A stretch of DNA of 33,254 bases from Bacteroidota bacterium. Lineage in GTDB: Bacteria > Bacteroidota > Bacteroidia > Chitinophagales > Chitinophagaceae. Of the stretch, positions 16,522 to 24,909 are shown in pieces. Both the position numbers and the translations under genes were made by a program. Below the pieces are notes generated by a model. It saw nothing but the letters and a program-made list of their open reading frames with translations, did no database searches and was not told the origin of the DNA. The stretch spans positions 1-33,254 of the forward strand of contig JAPLEH010000057.1 of assembly GCA_026391455.1 (NCBI GenBank). The letters are read 5' to 3'. Each line of letters begins with the position of its first letter. The first letter of the stretch is position 1.

Positions 16522-17475
16522 ATGGCAACATTCGTTGTAGGTATAGACATCGGCGGTACCAATACCAAATTCGGCATCGTCAATAAGGAGGGTACCATTA
16601 TGGCGCAGGACCGTCTCCTTACTAATAAGCATGAAGACGTGGAAGAGTTCATCGTGGAATTGCATGAAAAGCTTTCCCCCATGATCGAAAAGGCCGGTGG
16701 TACAAAAAATTGCCTGGGAATTGGCATCGGAGCCCCCAATGGAAATTATTATACCGGTAATATCGAATATGCGGCCAACCTGAAATGGAGAGGCATCATT
16801 CCCTTTGCCAGAATGGTATCTGAGAAAATGGGCCTCCCTGTAAAACTCACCAATGATGCCAATGCGGCTGCCATGGGTGAAATGAAATACGGCTGCGCCA
16901 AAAACATGAAACATTTTATCACCATCACTCTCGGTACGGGTGTGGGCAGTGGTATCGTGATCGATGGCAAGATATTACTGGGGCACGATGGATTTGCCGG
17001 TGAACTGGGGCATACCATTGTAAGACCGGGCGGACGCTTGCACAAAGGCACCGGTATCAAAGGAAGCCTGGAATCATACGCCTCTGCTACCGGCGTGCGG
17101 GAAACAGCCCTGGAAATGCTTACTCAGCATCCGGAAGTGGAAAGCCTGTTGCGCGATTATTCCATCAATGAACTGACCAGCCAGTCCGTATATGATTGTG
17201 CCATGAAGGGGGATAAAATTGCCAATGAGATATTTGAATTCACCGGGCATATTCTGGGTGAAGCACTGGCTAATTTTGTGATGTTTTCTTCACCGGAGGC
17301 GATCATCCTATTCGGTGGACTTACCAAGGCTGGTGATCTTATCATGAACCCCACCCGTCAATCGATGGAAGCTAATCTGATTCAGATTTTTAAAAATAAA
17401 GTGACCCTGATGTACAGTGATCTTCAGGAAGCTGACGCAGCGATTCTTGGTGCAAGTGCACTGGTATGGGACTGA
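16522..17475 (+). CDS. ROK-family glucokinase with altered zinc motif
   Basis: This 317-residue cytoplasmic sugar kinase most likely makes glucose-6-phosphate for glycolysis and glycogen synthesis. The phosphate-1 loop DIGGTNTKFG is at 9-18. The catalytic Asp is D112 in NDANAAAMGE, the adenosine/phosphate-2 segment is TLGTGVGSG (136-144), and GELGHTIV (160-167) carries the expected zinc His (H164). However, the following CxCGxxGCxE motif of ROK proteins reads KGTGIKGSLE (175-184), so all three zinc cysteines are replaced while LESYAS is kept. The enzyme therefore probably holds its fold without zinc. It follows the FHS transporter by 29 bases and ends at a bidirectional terminator. Glucokinase is the best call from context; another hexose or an amino sugar is possible. 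Confidence 0.88.
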   Translation: MATFVVGIDIGGTNTKFGIVNKEGTIMAQDRLLTNKHEDVEEFIVELHEKLSPMIEKAGGTKNCLGIGIGAPNGNYYTGNIEYAANLKWRGIIPFARMVSEKMGLPVKLTNDANAAAMGEMKYGCAKNMKHFITITLGTGVGSGIVIDGKILLGHDGFAGELGHTIVRPGGRLHKGTGIKGSLESYASATGVRETALEMLTQHPEVESLLRDYSINELTSQSVYDCAMKGDKIANEIFEFTGHILGEALANFVMFSSPEAIILFGGLTKAGDLIMNPTRQSMEANLIQIFKNKVTLMYSDLQEADAAILGASALVWD

Positions 17476-17490
17476 TGCTGTATTGATTCT

Positions 17491-17544
17491 GAAAAAAAAT
17501 AATGGAATGTCATCCTCGTATATCGATGGGTGACATTCTTTTTT
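17491..17544. terminator. Bidirectional rho-independent terminator between convergent genes
   Basis: GAATGTCATCC (17505-17515) pairs with GGGTGACATTC (17528-17538) in 11 pairs with one wobble. There is an A-run on the left (17492-17499) and a T-run on the right (17539-17544). It serves the ROK gene on the plus strand and the DUF1223 gene on the minus strand, which ends 20 bases away. Confidence 0.88.
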
Positions 17545-17564
17545 GGGGAAATGCAATCAAAAAA

Positions 17565-18335
17565 TTATTCGGGCTGAAAAGTCGCAGCGCCGGTAATACG
17601 TAAGGATTTTTTATGACGGACATATACCACCAGCATCCATTCATTTTTTTGTAATTCAGCCGGCAACTGCAATTTGAATTGGTTTTGAGGAGCCGTGAAT
17701 TGTTTGGCAAATGAACGTACCACATTGTAATGGGTAAGGGTGGCCCCGCTGTTTTCACCTGCGTTGACCTTCATCACGGCCATTTTTTGTACCAGTGCTG
17801 CCTGTATTTCTGTTTGGGTGGTATCTCCTGCTGCTGCGGCATTGAATGAAATGGTATGATCCTGATTGGCTGCAACATCACTGATGGAAATGGATACGGC
17901 CGCCTTTTCAGCCAGGGCTTTACGAATGGTTAGTTCGGCTTTACTGCGCACATTCCCTACCAGTTCATACTGCCCGTTTACAACCAATTGAGGTGTATAA
18001 ATACTGGTAAGCTTAAATTGCTTGCCATATTCCTTTTGCCGGTCGGAAGCAATGCGGCTACTGAAAGGGTCTTTCCAACCGAGACGATCCCAATAATCCA
18101 CATGAAAGGAAAGAGTGATGATACCGGGATCCAGTTTGGCCAGTTCCGGCAACAGACGATCCGCAGATGGGCAACTGATACAGCCTTCGGAGGTAAACAG
18201 TTCCAGTACAGCCACCGCCTTGCTCTCCCCTTTTACAGGTTGCATGGCCAGTGGTTGCTGCGCTTTATGCCGGCCAATAGTGAATGCAAGGCCGATGAAT
18301 CCGCAAGCAAAAAACAACAGGGTTATTTTCTTCAT
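17565..18335 (-). CDS. DUF1223 thioredoxin-like exported protein
   Basis: The protein has 256 residues. An N-terminal hydrophobic segment (4-20) acts as a signal peptide or anchor. The DUF1223 core is clear: VLELFTSEGCISCPSAD (43-59) with the CxxC pair C52/C55, then FHVDYWDRLGWKDPF and YTPQLVVNG. The fold is thioredoxin-like and the CxxC suggests a redox role outside the cytoplasm. No substrate is established for the family, and it should not be called a thioredoxin without proof. It stands alone between a bidirectional terminator and a 125-base gap to the phosphodiester glycosidase gene upstream. Confidence 0.87.
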   Translation of the reverse strand: MKKITLLFFACGFIGLAFTIGRHKAQQPLAMQPVKGESKAVAVLELFTSEGCISCPSADRLLPELAKLDPGIITLSFHVDYWDRLGWKDPFSSRIASDRQKEYGKQFKLTSIYTPQLVVNGQYELVGNVRSKAELTIRKALAEKAAVSISISDVAANQDHTISFNAAAAGDTTQTEIQAALVQKMAVMKVNAGENSGATLTHYNVVRSFAKQFTAPQNQFKLQLPAELQKNEWMLVVYVRHKKSLRITGAATFQPE

Positions 18336-18460
18336 ATTGTAAAACTATCCTTTCAAAAAGCCACTGTATGTCGGGTAAAGGACAATCAAAATTAACGGAT
18401 ACGGATTTAACATACTGTATAGAAAAAATGCAAAGGCATACAGCCATCTTCTTCTCCGTA

Positions 18461-19462
18461 TTACTGATTCCGATGGCTTACCAGCAATACGGCGGGTACG
18501 GCCCGTTGTCCTTCTTTATCAGATGGTCTGATCGTTTCTTTTCCGTTGATCAGCATTGCGCTGCTGCCACCCCCATCCAGATTCATGGCTTCAAAGCAAC
18601 CAATGTCTTTGAATAATTGAGCTTCCTGCCTTAATGTTGCGCCTTCTGCCACGCCGGGAAATCGCCCTTGTATCACCAATATGATCAGCTTTCGGTCGCT
18701 TGTATAGCCGATTCCGGTACGCGGATGTTTATCATCGATGGCTTTACCGGCAAATTTGCGTTCTTCGTTGTTGGCAATAAATACGGTGCCGCTTTCCATC
18801 AGTACCGGCCCCCCACCAACAGCGGTATGCATCCGCCAGCGTTGCAGCGCGATACCTGCATCGCTATGCCCATTGATTACTATATTGTATTTATCCAACG
18901 AATCTCTGGAAAACCGGCTGGCTGAATCTATCCAATGTACAGGGAAAGGCGATACCCAGGCTTTCTTTCCCAATCGTTTTGCATAAACCCAACCGATATC
19001 TGCATAGCCGTTTCGGGTGATGCCAATGGCGGAACTTAGAGCATGGAAATATTTCAACGTGTCTTTCCCTTTCAGGGGAATGGCATCCGGACTTCTGGCA
19101 ACTATTTTTCCATTCCGAATCACCATGTTGAGGCTTTGATGCGTGGTAAAAGAAAAAAACGTAGTGTTCACCACCAGCAATGGTTGAGCATTCTTTGTAT
19201 AAAATTGAGCCGGTGTTAGCCGCCTGTTTTTAGTTGTATCTGCTTCCACTGCAATAGCAGGATCTTTCAGATCAATTTCTGCATAGAAGGCAATATTAGG
19301 CTTACCATCAAGTGGTGTGGTGGTTTTGTACACATGCACCGATGCAGGTAATGGCTGATACAATGAATCCACGTTTTGCCAAACCACTTGTGCATTCACC
19401 TCTCCTGCCAATAAAAAACCCGGAATCAATATCATTCCGGGAATCAATTTCTTTACTATCAT
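18461..19462 (-). CDS. Exported phosphodiester glycosidase family protein (NAGPA-like)
   Basis: The protein has 333 residues. The signal peptide (1-24, ending VNA|Q) is followed by the domain of the GlcNAc-1-phosphodiester alpha-N-acetylglucosaminidase ('uncovering enzyme') family, formerly DUF2233. The late hallmark GCFEAMNLDGGGSSAM is present, with DGGGSS at 296-301. RTGIGYTSDRKLIILVIQGR occurs before it, and AVGGGPVLMESG in the middle. Family members cleave sugar-phosphodiester bonds; in bacteria the substrates are mostly unknown and may be envelope polymers. The protein should act in the periplasm or outside the cell. The gene appears monocistronic. Behind it, on the lipA side, is a word repeat. 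Confidence 0.88.
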   Translation of the reverse strand: MIVKKLIPGMILIPGFLLAGEVNAQVVWQNVDSLYQPLPASVHVYKTTTPLDGKPNIAFYAEIDLKDPAIAVEADTTKNRRLTPAQFYTKNAQPLLVVNTTFFSFTTHQSLNMVIRNGKIVARSPDAIPLKGKDTLKYFHALSSAIGITRNGYADIGWVYAKRLGKKAWVSPFPVHWIDSASRFSRDSLDKYNIVINGHSDAGIALQRWRMHTAVGGGPVLMESGTVFIANNEERKFAGKAIDDKHPRTGIGYTSDRKLIILVIQGRFPGVAEGATLRQEAQLFKDIGCFEAMNLDGGGSSAMLINGKETIRPSDKEGQRAVPAVLLVSHRNQ

Positions 19463-19564
19463 TCGATCTTGAATTAGATTACCAACCCATCTTCAAATTT
19501 CAGCATTTATGTCATTTTTCCGAGGCCGCGCAATTTATAGAAGGAAATCTACCAGCATCTTTGC

Positions 19565-19626
19565 ACTATCATCTATCAACTATTAACTATCATCTATTAA
19601 CTTTCATCTATTAACTATCATCTACT
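19565..19626. repeat. Word repeat of CATCTATTAACTAT type at the lipA stop
   Basis: About seven degenerate units alternate CTATCATCTA and TTAACTAT words. The lipA TGA stop (19618-19620) and its last two codons lie within the array. The same vocabulary flanks the four-helix-bundle gene at 12703-12745 and 13168-13198. In the lipA sense direction the array carries stop codons in all three frames. Confidence 0.75.
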
Positions 19627-20529
19627 CGCTTCCCACTCTTTTCTCCCCAATCCCGCAAACACATGTTTTTCGCTGTGGTAGGAGGAACGAACAAGCGGCC
19701 CGCTTTCCACATAATCTAACCCCAATGTATAACCGATTTCTTTGTATTCAGCGAATTCATCGGGATGTACAAAGCGATGTACCGGCAGGTGTTTCGCAGT
19801 AGGCTGCAGGTATTGCCCGATCGTTACCACATCGCATCCGTTGGCCTGCAGGTCTTTCAGTGTTTGTATTACTTCTTCTTTTTTCTCTCCCAGACCGAGC
19901 ATGATACCACTCTTGGTACGCATGCCTCCTTCTTTCAGGGTGCGGATCACTTCCATACTCCGCCAGTACTTGGCCTGTATACGCACCTGCCTGGTGAGGC
20001 GCTCTACCGTTTCTATATTATGGCTCACCACTTCTGGTGCTGCTTCTATTACACGTTGAATATTTTCTTTCTGCCCTTTGAAGTCGGGGATCAATGTCTC
20101 AAGTGTGGTATCAGGATTGAGCGCCTTTACTGCCCGGATTGTGTTTTGCCAAATGATGGATCCGCCATCGGCCAGTTCATCGCGATCCACCGAAGTAATG
20201 ACCGCATGCTTCACTTTCATAAGGTGAATGGCTTCAGCCACCCGTTGTGGCTCATCCCAATCCACGGGATCGGGGCGCCCGGTGGCCACCGCGCAGAATC
20301 CACAACTGCGGGTACAGGTATTCCCCAAAATCATAAACGTGGCAGTGCCTGCGCCCCAGCATTCGCCCATATTGGGGCAATTGCCGCTTTCGCAGATCGT
20401 ATGCAGTTTATGCGTATCCACGAGTCCGCGGACATGCTTATAATTTTCTCCAATGGGAAGTTTTACACGCAGCCAATCCGGCTTACGGGGCCTGTTCACA
20501 GCGGCAGGTACTACGGGGAGCTCTGTCAT
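19618..20529 (-). CDS. lipA: Lipoyl synthase
   Basis: This radical-SAM enzyme inserts two sulfurs into protein-bound octanoyl groups to make lipoyl cofactor for pyruvate and 2-oxoglutarate dehydrogenases and the glycine cleavage system. It has 303 residues, a normal length. The auxiliary cluster cysteines are C46, C51 and C57 ([12 protein letters not shown]) and the radical-SAM CxxxCxxC is C72, C76 and C79 (CTRSCGFC). The C-terminal RSSYHSE (281-287) carries the conserved Ser ligand of the auxiliary cluster. All key residues are intact. It lies 18 bases downstream of the predicted outer-membrane protein gene, so the two are probably co-transcribed. The last codons and the stop come from a word repeat. 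Confidence 0.96.
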   Translation of the reverse strand: MTELPVVPAAVNRPRKPDWLRVKLPIGENYKHVRGLVDTHKLHTICESGNCPNMGECWGAGTATFMILGNTCTRSCGFCAVATGRPDPVDWDEPQRVAEAIHLMKVKHAVITSVDRDELADGGSIIWQNTIRAVKALNPDTTLETLIPDFKGQKENIQRVIEAAPEVVSHNIETVERLTRQVRIQAKYWRSMEVIRTLKEGGMRTKSGIMLGLGEKKEEVIQTLKDLQANGCDVVTIGQYLQPTAKHLPVHRFVHPDEFAEYKEIGYTLGLDYVESGPLVRSSYHSEKHVFAGLGRKEWEASR

Positions 20530-20547
20530 GCTGCAAAAATACGGGCA

Positions 20548-21348
20548 TTACTTACGACGTCCAAACATGATGGCGAGATAGCCCTGCAGGAAAAATTGCT
20601 TGTCTTTCTGGTCCACCATCAGGGGTATTTTGGAGGAATAAAATTCGCCGCTAAGGCCAATTTCCAATCCATTCACCACTTCGTTGAAACGGCCATAATC
20701 GAAGCGCAAAGCCAGTTTGGCGAAGGCCCCGGGTTTTACCGACAATTCGTTCCAGCCTTTTCCAAAGCCGCCACTGCCTACAATGCCGGTGGATCCGAGA
20801 AATACATCTTTATTGGCGTCTGTATATTTAATGAGTTCATTTTGACCACTGGTGGCGGATTGTACTTCGAGGTAATAGGGTTTTAATAATCCCAGTGCAA
20901 GACCTCCATTATAAATGGCCGATACGGCCACCCCATTCTTGTTACCTTTTTGCCCAAGAATATACTGCTGACCGAAGCCCAGCGTTACCTGGTAAAAATT
21001 ATTTCGCTTACCATAGAGATAGGGGTTCCCGAAAATAACACCGGCTCCCTGTTGTTTTTCTTCTTTGGGATGTTTGATCTCGGTAATGTCGAGGCGATAA
21101 ATATTGGTGCGGCGATTGGTCTTCATTTGGCCGATTTCAAAATATCCGCCATAACCGTTATTGCGCAGTTGAAATCCAAAAATGGTCTGCTTAGAATACA
21201 CCAATACCCCTTCCTCCGACTGTTTGATCAATTCACTGATCTTCTTGCGGCGGGCCTCTTTCTTGTCATTTTTATTTTTGGTAGTTTCCTGCGCCCAAAC
21301 GTTAAGGCCGGCAGCAATACAGAACAGCAGTACAACAATTTTTTTCAC
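20548..21348 (-). CDS. Predicted outer-membrane beta-barrel protein, unknown function
   Basis: The protein has 266 residues and starts with GTG, which best matches the signal peptide (1-19, ending NVWA|QE). A short basic, lysine-rich segment (22-38) follows. After that come amphipathic beta strands rich in Gly and aromatic residues (for example GYGGYFEIGQ, FYQVTLGFGQQYILG and ALRFDYGRF), ending in FLQGYLAIMFGRRK. The pattern fits a small outer-membrane barrel. I do not recognise a named family. It is directly upstream of lipA with an 18-base gap. The link to lipoate synthesis is likely only organisational. Confidence 0.75.
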   Translation of the reverse strand: MKKIVVLLFCIAAGLNVWAQETTKNKNDKKEARRKKISELIKQSEEGVLVYSKQTIFGFQLRNNGYGGYFEIGQMKTNRRTNIYRLDITEIKHPKEEKQQGAGVIFGNPYLYGKRNNFYQVTLGFGQQYILGQKGNKNGVAVSAIYNGGLALGLLKPYYLEVQSATSGQNELIKYTDANKDVFLGSTGIVGSGGFGKGWNELSVKPGAFAKLALRFDYGRFNEVVNGLEIGLSGEFYSSKIPLMVDQKDKQFFLQGYLAIMFGRRK

Positions 21349-21456
21349 GGAGCTACATTTTTATTTTTTCCGGGCAAAAGCGGGATGCACCCTTCTTTTC
21401 AGTGAATAACTTCAACTCCCGGCGTTATAACGTAAATTTAGGGCAAAATATTGATA

Positions 21457-21870
21457 ATGACCTCTACAGTAGTTTATAACGGGAATTTAAGAACCACCTG
21501 TACCCATCTTAAAAGCGGCAATTCGTTCGAAACGGATGCCCCTGTGGATAACAATGGCAAGGGCGAACGCTTTTCCCCCACCGACCTGCTGGCCACCAGC
21601 CTGGCTACCTGTATGATCACCGTAATGGGCATTAAAGCCCGCACCATGGACTTTGACCTGGATGGGGTAAAGATCGAGGTACTCAAGATCATGAAAGCTG
21701 ACCCCCGCCGGGTAGGTGGTATCGAACTTACTTTTCATATTCCGGAGGCACTGGCCGCTATAGATGAAAAAACGAAAACCATTTTACGAAATACCGGCAA
21801 TACCTGTCCGGTACAGTTCAGCCTCCACCCGGATATTGAAGTAAAGATCGACTGGGGTGCCTGGAGCTGA
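21457..21870 (+). CDS. OsmC family peroxidase-like protein
   Basis: The protein has 137 residues from the ATG at 21457; an in-frame TTG six bases upstream is less likely. OsmC/Ohr proteins reduce organic hydroperoxides using a Cys pair and an Arg. The candidates here are C52 in LATSLATCMITV, C117 in GNTCPVQF, and R38 in GERFSPTDLL. The sequence is closer to the general OsmC/YhfA-like branch than to Ohr, so the substrate is uncertain. It is cytoplasmic. It is convergent with the DUF2851 gene 12 bases away, and no terminator is visible between them. Confidence 0.88.
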   Translation: MTSTVVYNGNLRTTCTHLKSGNSFETDAPVDNNGKGERFSPTDLLATSLATCMITVMGIKARTMDFDLDGVKIEVLKIMKADPRRVGGIELTFHIPEALAAIDEKTKTILRNTGNTCPVQFSLHPDIEVKIDWGAWS

Positions 21871-21882
21871 CCCTCAACCATT

Positions 21883-23157
21883 TTATTTAAACAATGCATG
21901 TCCAACGGCACATTGCAGGCAGCGTTTATGATCGCAGTATTCATTCTTTAATTCGATGAGTGCCTGGGAATCGAATGCCGTGGCAACATGTATACCGGCT
22001 TTCTGAAACCCCCGTGTGATAAAATTAGATTCCGCTTTCGTCTGCTCCAGCCATTGCAGCGCTTTATCCCGAAACATATCATCATCATGTTCTTCTCCCC
22101 AGGCAAATAATAAGGGCGCCACTGTATTTACGATGATATTTCCGATCATGGATTCGCCCAGTTTTTTCTTTTTATAGGTTGAATATTCCTCAAAACGGTA
22201 ATGGTATTGCCAATACGGCCCGGCAGTTACAGCGAGTTTATCTTTTACCGTTTCTAACGTGGCCGCTTCCTTTATATCCGAAAACAAATGGGTGGATTTA
22301 TTGACCAGTTTGGCCAATTGTGCCAATCGTACAGCGGGAAAATTCATCGGGCGCATGCGGAGGGAATGTAAGGGGCGACCGCATTTGCGCAGCCCAAACT
22401 TATGCTGCATAAACCGATATTCCCGCTGCAGCAATAACGGATAATCATCCCTGAATTCTTCTTCAAGCAATCCCGCCTGCCCCATCAGCAGGGCTTCCAA
22501 TTGATGAAGATGGGGCTTGGTACGCATCAATACCGGAAAAGGGATGGAACGGGCAATGGCTTCGAAAGCATCGGCATTGATCCGTACCCCGAAATTGCGG
22601 GCCAGCAACCACCAGGTCGTTACCTCCCAATGGTGTTTATTCTGGCGCAGGCTGATCTGCACCTGTTTGGTCTTGCGCAATAAGCGTTCGGCCAGCAACC
22701 TTTCTTTCCAGCTTTTCCATACGAGATCCTTTACTCCGCTAATGCTTTTTTCACACGCGATGAAGGAAGCAGCATTCATCATCTCGGTATAGCGCTGTAA
22801 CAAGAGACCGGGCACCCGGCCTTTTAATTCGAGAATGGGTACGGTGGGTGTTCCCCGTTTTGCCTTCGTGACGGGCGCATCATCATGTTCCCATACCACG
22901 TGCAGCACTACGTTGTTATAGTTTTTATCATGCTGATGGCCGTGCTTATACCAGTCGGAGGTTTTGATATGCAATTCGGCAGATCCGGCCCAGGTGGTGT
23001 TGCCGATGCTGATCCGGGCATTATGAAAGTCGGGGCCCTGATTCGTATTCAATTCGCCGGCGAAAAGAATGCGAAGCGGCTCACCGGATACGGTGGTCAG
23101 TTCGCCTTTATTGAAATACTGGAATTGCCAGATAAACTGGAGTAATTTTTCATTCAT
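21883..23157 (-). CDS. DUF2851 family protein
   Basis: This 424-residue protein belongs to a Bacteroidetes-enriched family of unknown function. The N-terminus carries a very conserved-looking block: GELNTNQGPDFHNARI (34-49), then AELHIKTSDW (60-69), HGHQHD (72-77) and NVVLHVVWEHD (82-92). Near the C-terminus is a Cys cluster, C408, C413 and C416 (CDHKRCLQC). The density of Asp, Glu and His suggests a metal-dependent active site, and the spacing of D43 and E61-x-x-x-K65 loosely recalls PD-(D/E)xK nucleases. That is my inference, not established. It has no signal peptide. The gene follows Maf with a 71-base gap and may belong to the same transcript. Confidence 0.85.
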   Translation of the reverse strand: MNEKLLQFIWQFQYFNKGELTTVSGEPLRILFAGELNTNQGPDFHNARISIGNTTWAGSAELHIKTSDWYKHGHQHDKNYNNVVLHVVWEHDDAPVTKAKRGTPTVPILELKGRVPGLLLQRYTEMMNAASFIACEKSISGVKDLVWKSWKERLLAERLLRKTKQVQISLRQNKHHWEVTTWWLLARNFGVRINADAFEAIARSIPFPVLMRTKPHLHQLEALLMGQAGLLEEEFRDDYPLLLQREYRFMQHKFGLRKCGRPLHSLRMRPMNFPAVRLAQLAKLVNKSTHLFSDIKEAATLETVKDKLAVTAGPYWQYHYRFEEYSTYKKKKLGESMIGNIIVNTVAPLLFAWGEEHDDDMFRDKALQWLEQTKAESNFITRGFQKAGIHVATAFDSQALIELKNEYCDHKRCLQCAVGHALFK

Positions 23158-23228
23158 AGCGGGTACGTTTTGATAGTTTACGACAGGTCGTAAAGATTCA
23201 ACATACCCGTTATTTTCAGAAAAACGTT

Positions 23229-23792
23229 TTACAAACTGGCTAATGCGCGTACAACCCGGCTTACCGGCAGCCCCATTACATTGTAAAAATCGCCGTGAAT
23301 GGATTTAATGCCCACCACGCCGATCCATTCCTGAATGGCATAGGCCCCGGCCTTATCATATGGTTTGTACTTATCTACGTAGAATTCGATTTCCTCCACG
23401 GAGAGATCATGGAATTCCACTTCGGTGATATCGGCAAAAGCGATCTCGGTATCTCCTTTCCGGATCACCACACCCGTAACCACTTTATGCTTTTCGCCCG
23501 AGAGGGCGAGCAAAATACTTACAGCATCTTCCCGGTGTACCGGTTTACCAATAATATTATCACCCAATACCACGATGGTGTCGGCGGCCAGAATAACGGG
23601 TTCATTACCGGTATCTTTCTGTACAGCAAGTGCTTTGTTGCGGGCAATATAGATGGCCACATCATCGGAGGAAAGCCCCGGCGGAAAATGTTCGTCGGTT
23701 TCTTTTACGATCACATCGAAAGGCACTTCTGCCCATTCGAGCAATTGTTTACGGCGGGGAGATTGGGACGCTAGAATAATTTTGTTCATCAT
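23229..23792 (-). CDS. Maf-like nucleoside triphosphate pyrophosphatase
   Basis: Maf proteins hydrolyse non-canonical or pyrimidine nucleoside triphosphates to the monophosphate and pyrophosphate, and in some bacteria influence septation. The 187-residue protein has the N-terminal ASQSPRRKQLL (8-18), the AADTIVV segment (69-75, key D71) with GKP at 82-84, KVVTGVVI and YDKAGAYAIQEW. That is the YhdE-type arrangement associated with dTTP/UTP. Its start overlaps the end of the UbiA gene by four bases, so the two are translationally coupled. It is cytoplasmic. The exact nucleotide preference cannot be read off with certainty. Confidence 0.92.
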   Translation of the reverse strand: MMNKIILASQSPRRKQLLEWAEVPFDVIVKETDEHFPPGLSSDDVAIYIARNKALAVQKDTGNEPVILAADTIVVLGDNIIGKPVHREDAVSILLALSGEKHKVVTGVVIRKGDTEIAFADITEVEFHDLSVEEIEFYVDKYKPYDKAGAYAIQEWIGVVGIKSIHGDFYNVMGLPVSRVVRALASL

Positions 23793-24721
23793 AAATAAAA
23801 ACGAAATATAACCATGGATACGATACCGGTGAACATGATCAATTTGGTGAGGGTGCTCAGCCGGTGAAAATCTTCGGTGGTATGGCTTTTACGAAGCCTG
23901 AACAACAATACGATCAGCGGAAAGATAATGGCGGGCACACTGTATGCCACTGCCAGCCACCATTTAAACTGGAGCACATATACCTGCAGTAATAGCAGGA
24001 TAGCGATGAGTACAACTAACCATACGGCCACATACATTTTTACGGCATTCACGCCCCACACAATGGGCATGGTGCGGCAACCGTATTTCTGATCGCCCGG
24101 CATATCTTCCATATCCTTGATGGCTTCGCGGATGAGGGAGATGATGAAGGCAAATCCCGCATATAAAAATGCCAGCCGGAAAAATCGGGGCTGGCTGGCC
24201 AGACTGTTTCCCCAGGCATCCGTAAGGTTGAATTTGGAGAAGAAGATGATCAGGATGGTCCAGGCGGTAAGCAACGAGATCACAATATTACCGGACAAAA
24301 GCGATCGTTTGAAATTGGTGGAATAAAACCACAGCAATACCACACAACCGATATTGGCCAGTATCAGGTACCATTGCTTCATAAAGGGCAGCGCAAAGAA
24401 GGTGAGTAACACTCCCGACGTGCTGAGCATAAAATGCCAGGCAATAGCCCACCGGCGATGGATGACTTTATCCACCACCATTTTCTTCGGCTTATTGACC
24501 TCATCGATATTGATATCAAAATAATCATTGATCACATAACCCGCAGCAGCAATAAAGAGTGATGCAAATACCAGCAGAATAAATCTGCGCAGGTCGCTGT
24601 CAGGGATATGTCCGTCGTAGAGGGGGTAATAAATGCAAAACTGAAACAGCACCTGGGTGAGTGCCATAAAAAAGAGATTGGGCAGGCGAATCATTTTCAA
24701 AAAGGCTGCAATCAATCTCAT
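23789..24721 (-). CDS. UbiA-family prenyltransferase (geranylgeranylglycerol-phosphate synthase-like)
   Basis: This integral membrane protein has 310 residues and eight or nine hydrophobic segments. The two Asp-rich motifs that bind prenyl diphosphate through Mg are NDYFDINID (65-73) and DMEDMPGD (203-210). IREAIKDMEDMPGDQKYG and VNKPKKMV resemble the branch annotated as digeranylgeranylglyceryl-phosphate synthase, which in Bacteroidetes lacks a clear archaeal-lipid context. The physiological acceptor is therefore unclear. It overlaps Maf by four bases. The 188-base gap to the KdsC-like gene contains two 14-bp direct repeats. The family call is firm; the substrate is not. Confidence 0.88.
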   Translation of the reverse strand: MRLIAAFLKMIRLPNLFFMALTQVLFQFCIYYPLYDGHIPDSDLRRFILLVFASLFIAAAGYVINDYFDINIDEVNKPKKMVVDKVIHRRWAIAWHFMLSTSGVLLTFFALPFMKQWYLILANIGCVVLLWFYSTNFKRSLLSGNIVISLLTAWTILIIFFSKFNLTDAWGNSLASQPRFFRLAFLYAGFAFIISLIREAIKDMEDMPGDQKYGCRTMPIVWGVNAVKMYVAVWLVVLIAILLLLQVYVLQFKWWLAVAYSVPAIIFPLIVLLFRLRKSHTTEDFHRLSTLTKLIMFTGIVSMVIFRFYL

Positions 24722-24724
24722 TAT

Positions 24725-24752
24725 TAGTTAAGAGTTAATAGTTAAGAGTTAA
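24725..24752. repeat. Two perfect 14-bp direct repeats upstream of the UbiA gene
   Basis: TAGTTAAGAGTTAA occurs at 24725-24738 and again, with no gap, at 24739-24752. The array starts three bases from the UbiA start codon. It belongs to the same style of short-word repeat as elsewhere in the window. Confidence 0.75.
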
Positions 24753-24870
24753 AAATTTGGAACTCCTAACTACGAGGTTGTCAATATACTCCAGATAGTT
24801 ATCGGGATGGGCAATTGTGAATACAATAGTACGAAAGCAATCTAAAACCGCAAACCTAAAATCCAAAACC

Positions 24871-24898
24871 TAACATCGTACATCTAACATTGTACATC
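24871..24898. repeat. Two 14-bp direct repeats behind the kdsC-like gene
   Basis: TAACATCGTACATC and TAACATTGTACATC are adjacent and differ at one base. They lie about 11 bases past the stop codon of the phosphatase gene, in the sense direction of that gene. Confidence 0.75.
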
Positions 24899-24909
24899 AA
24901 ACCCCGTAC

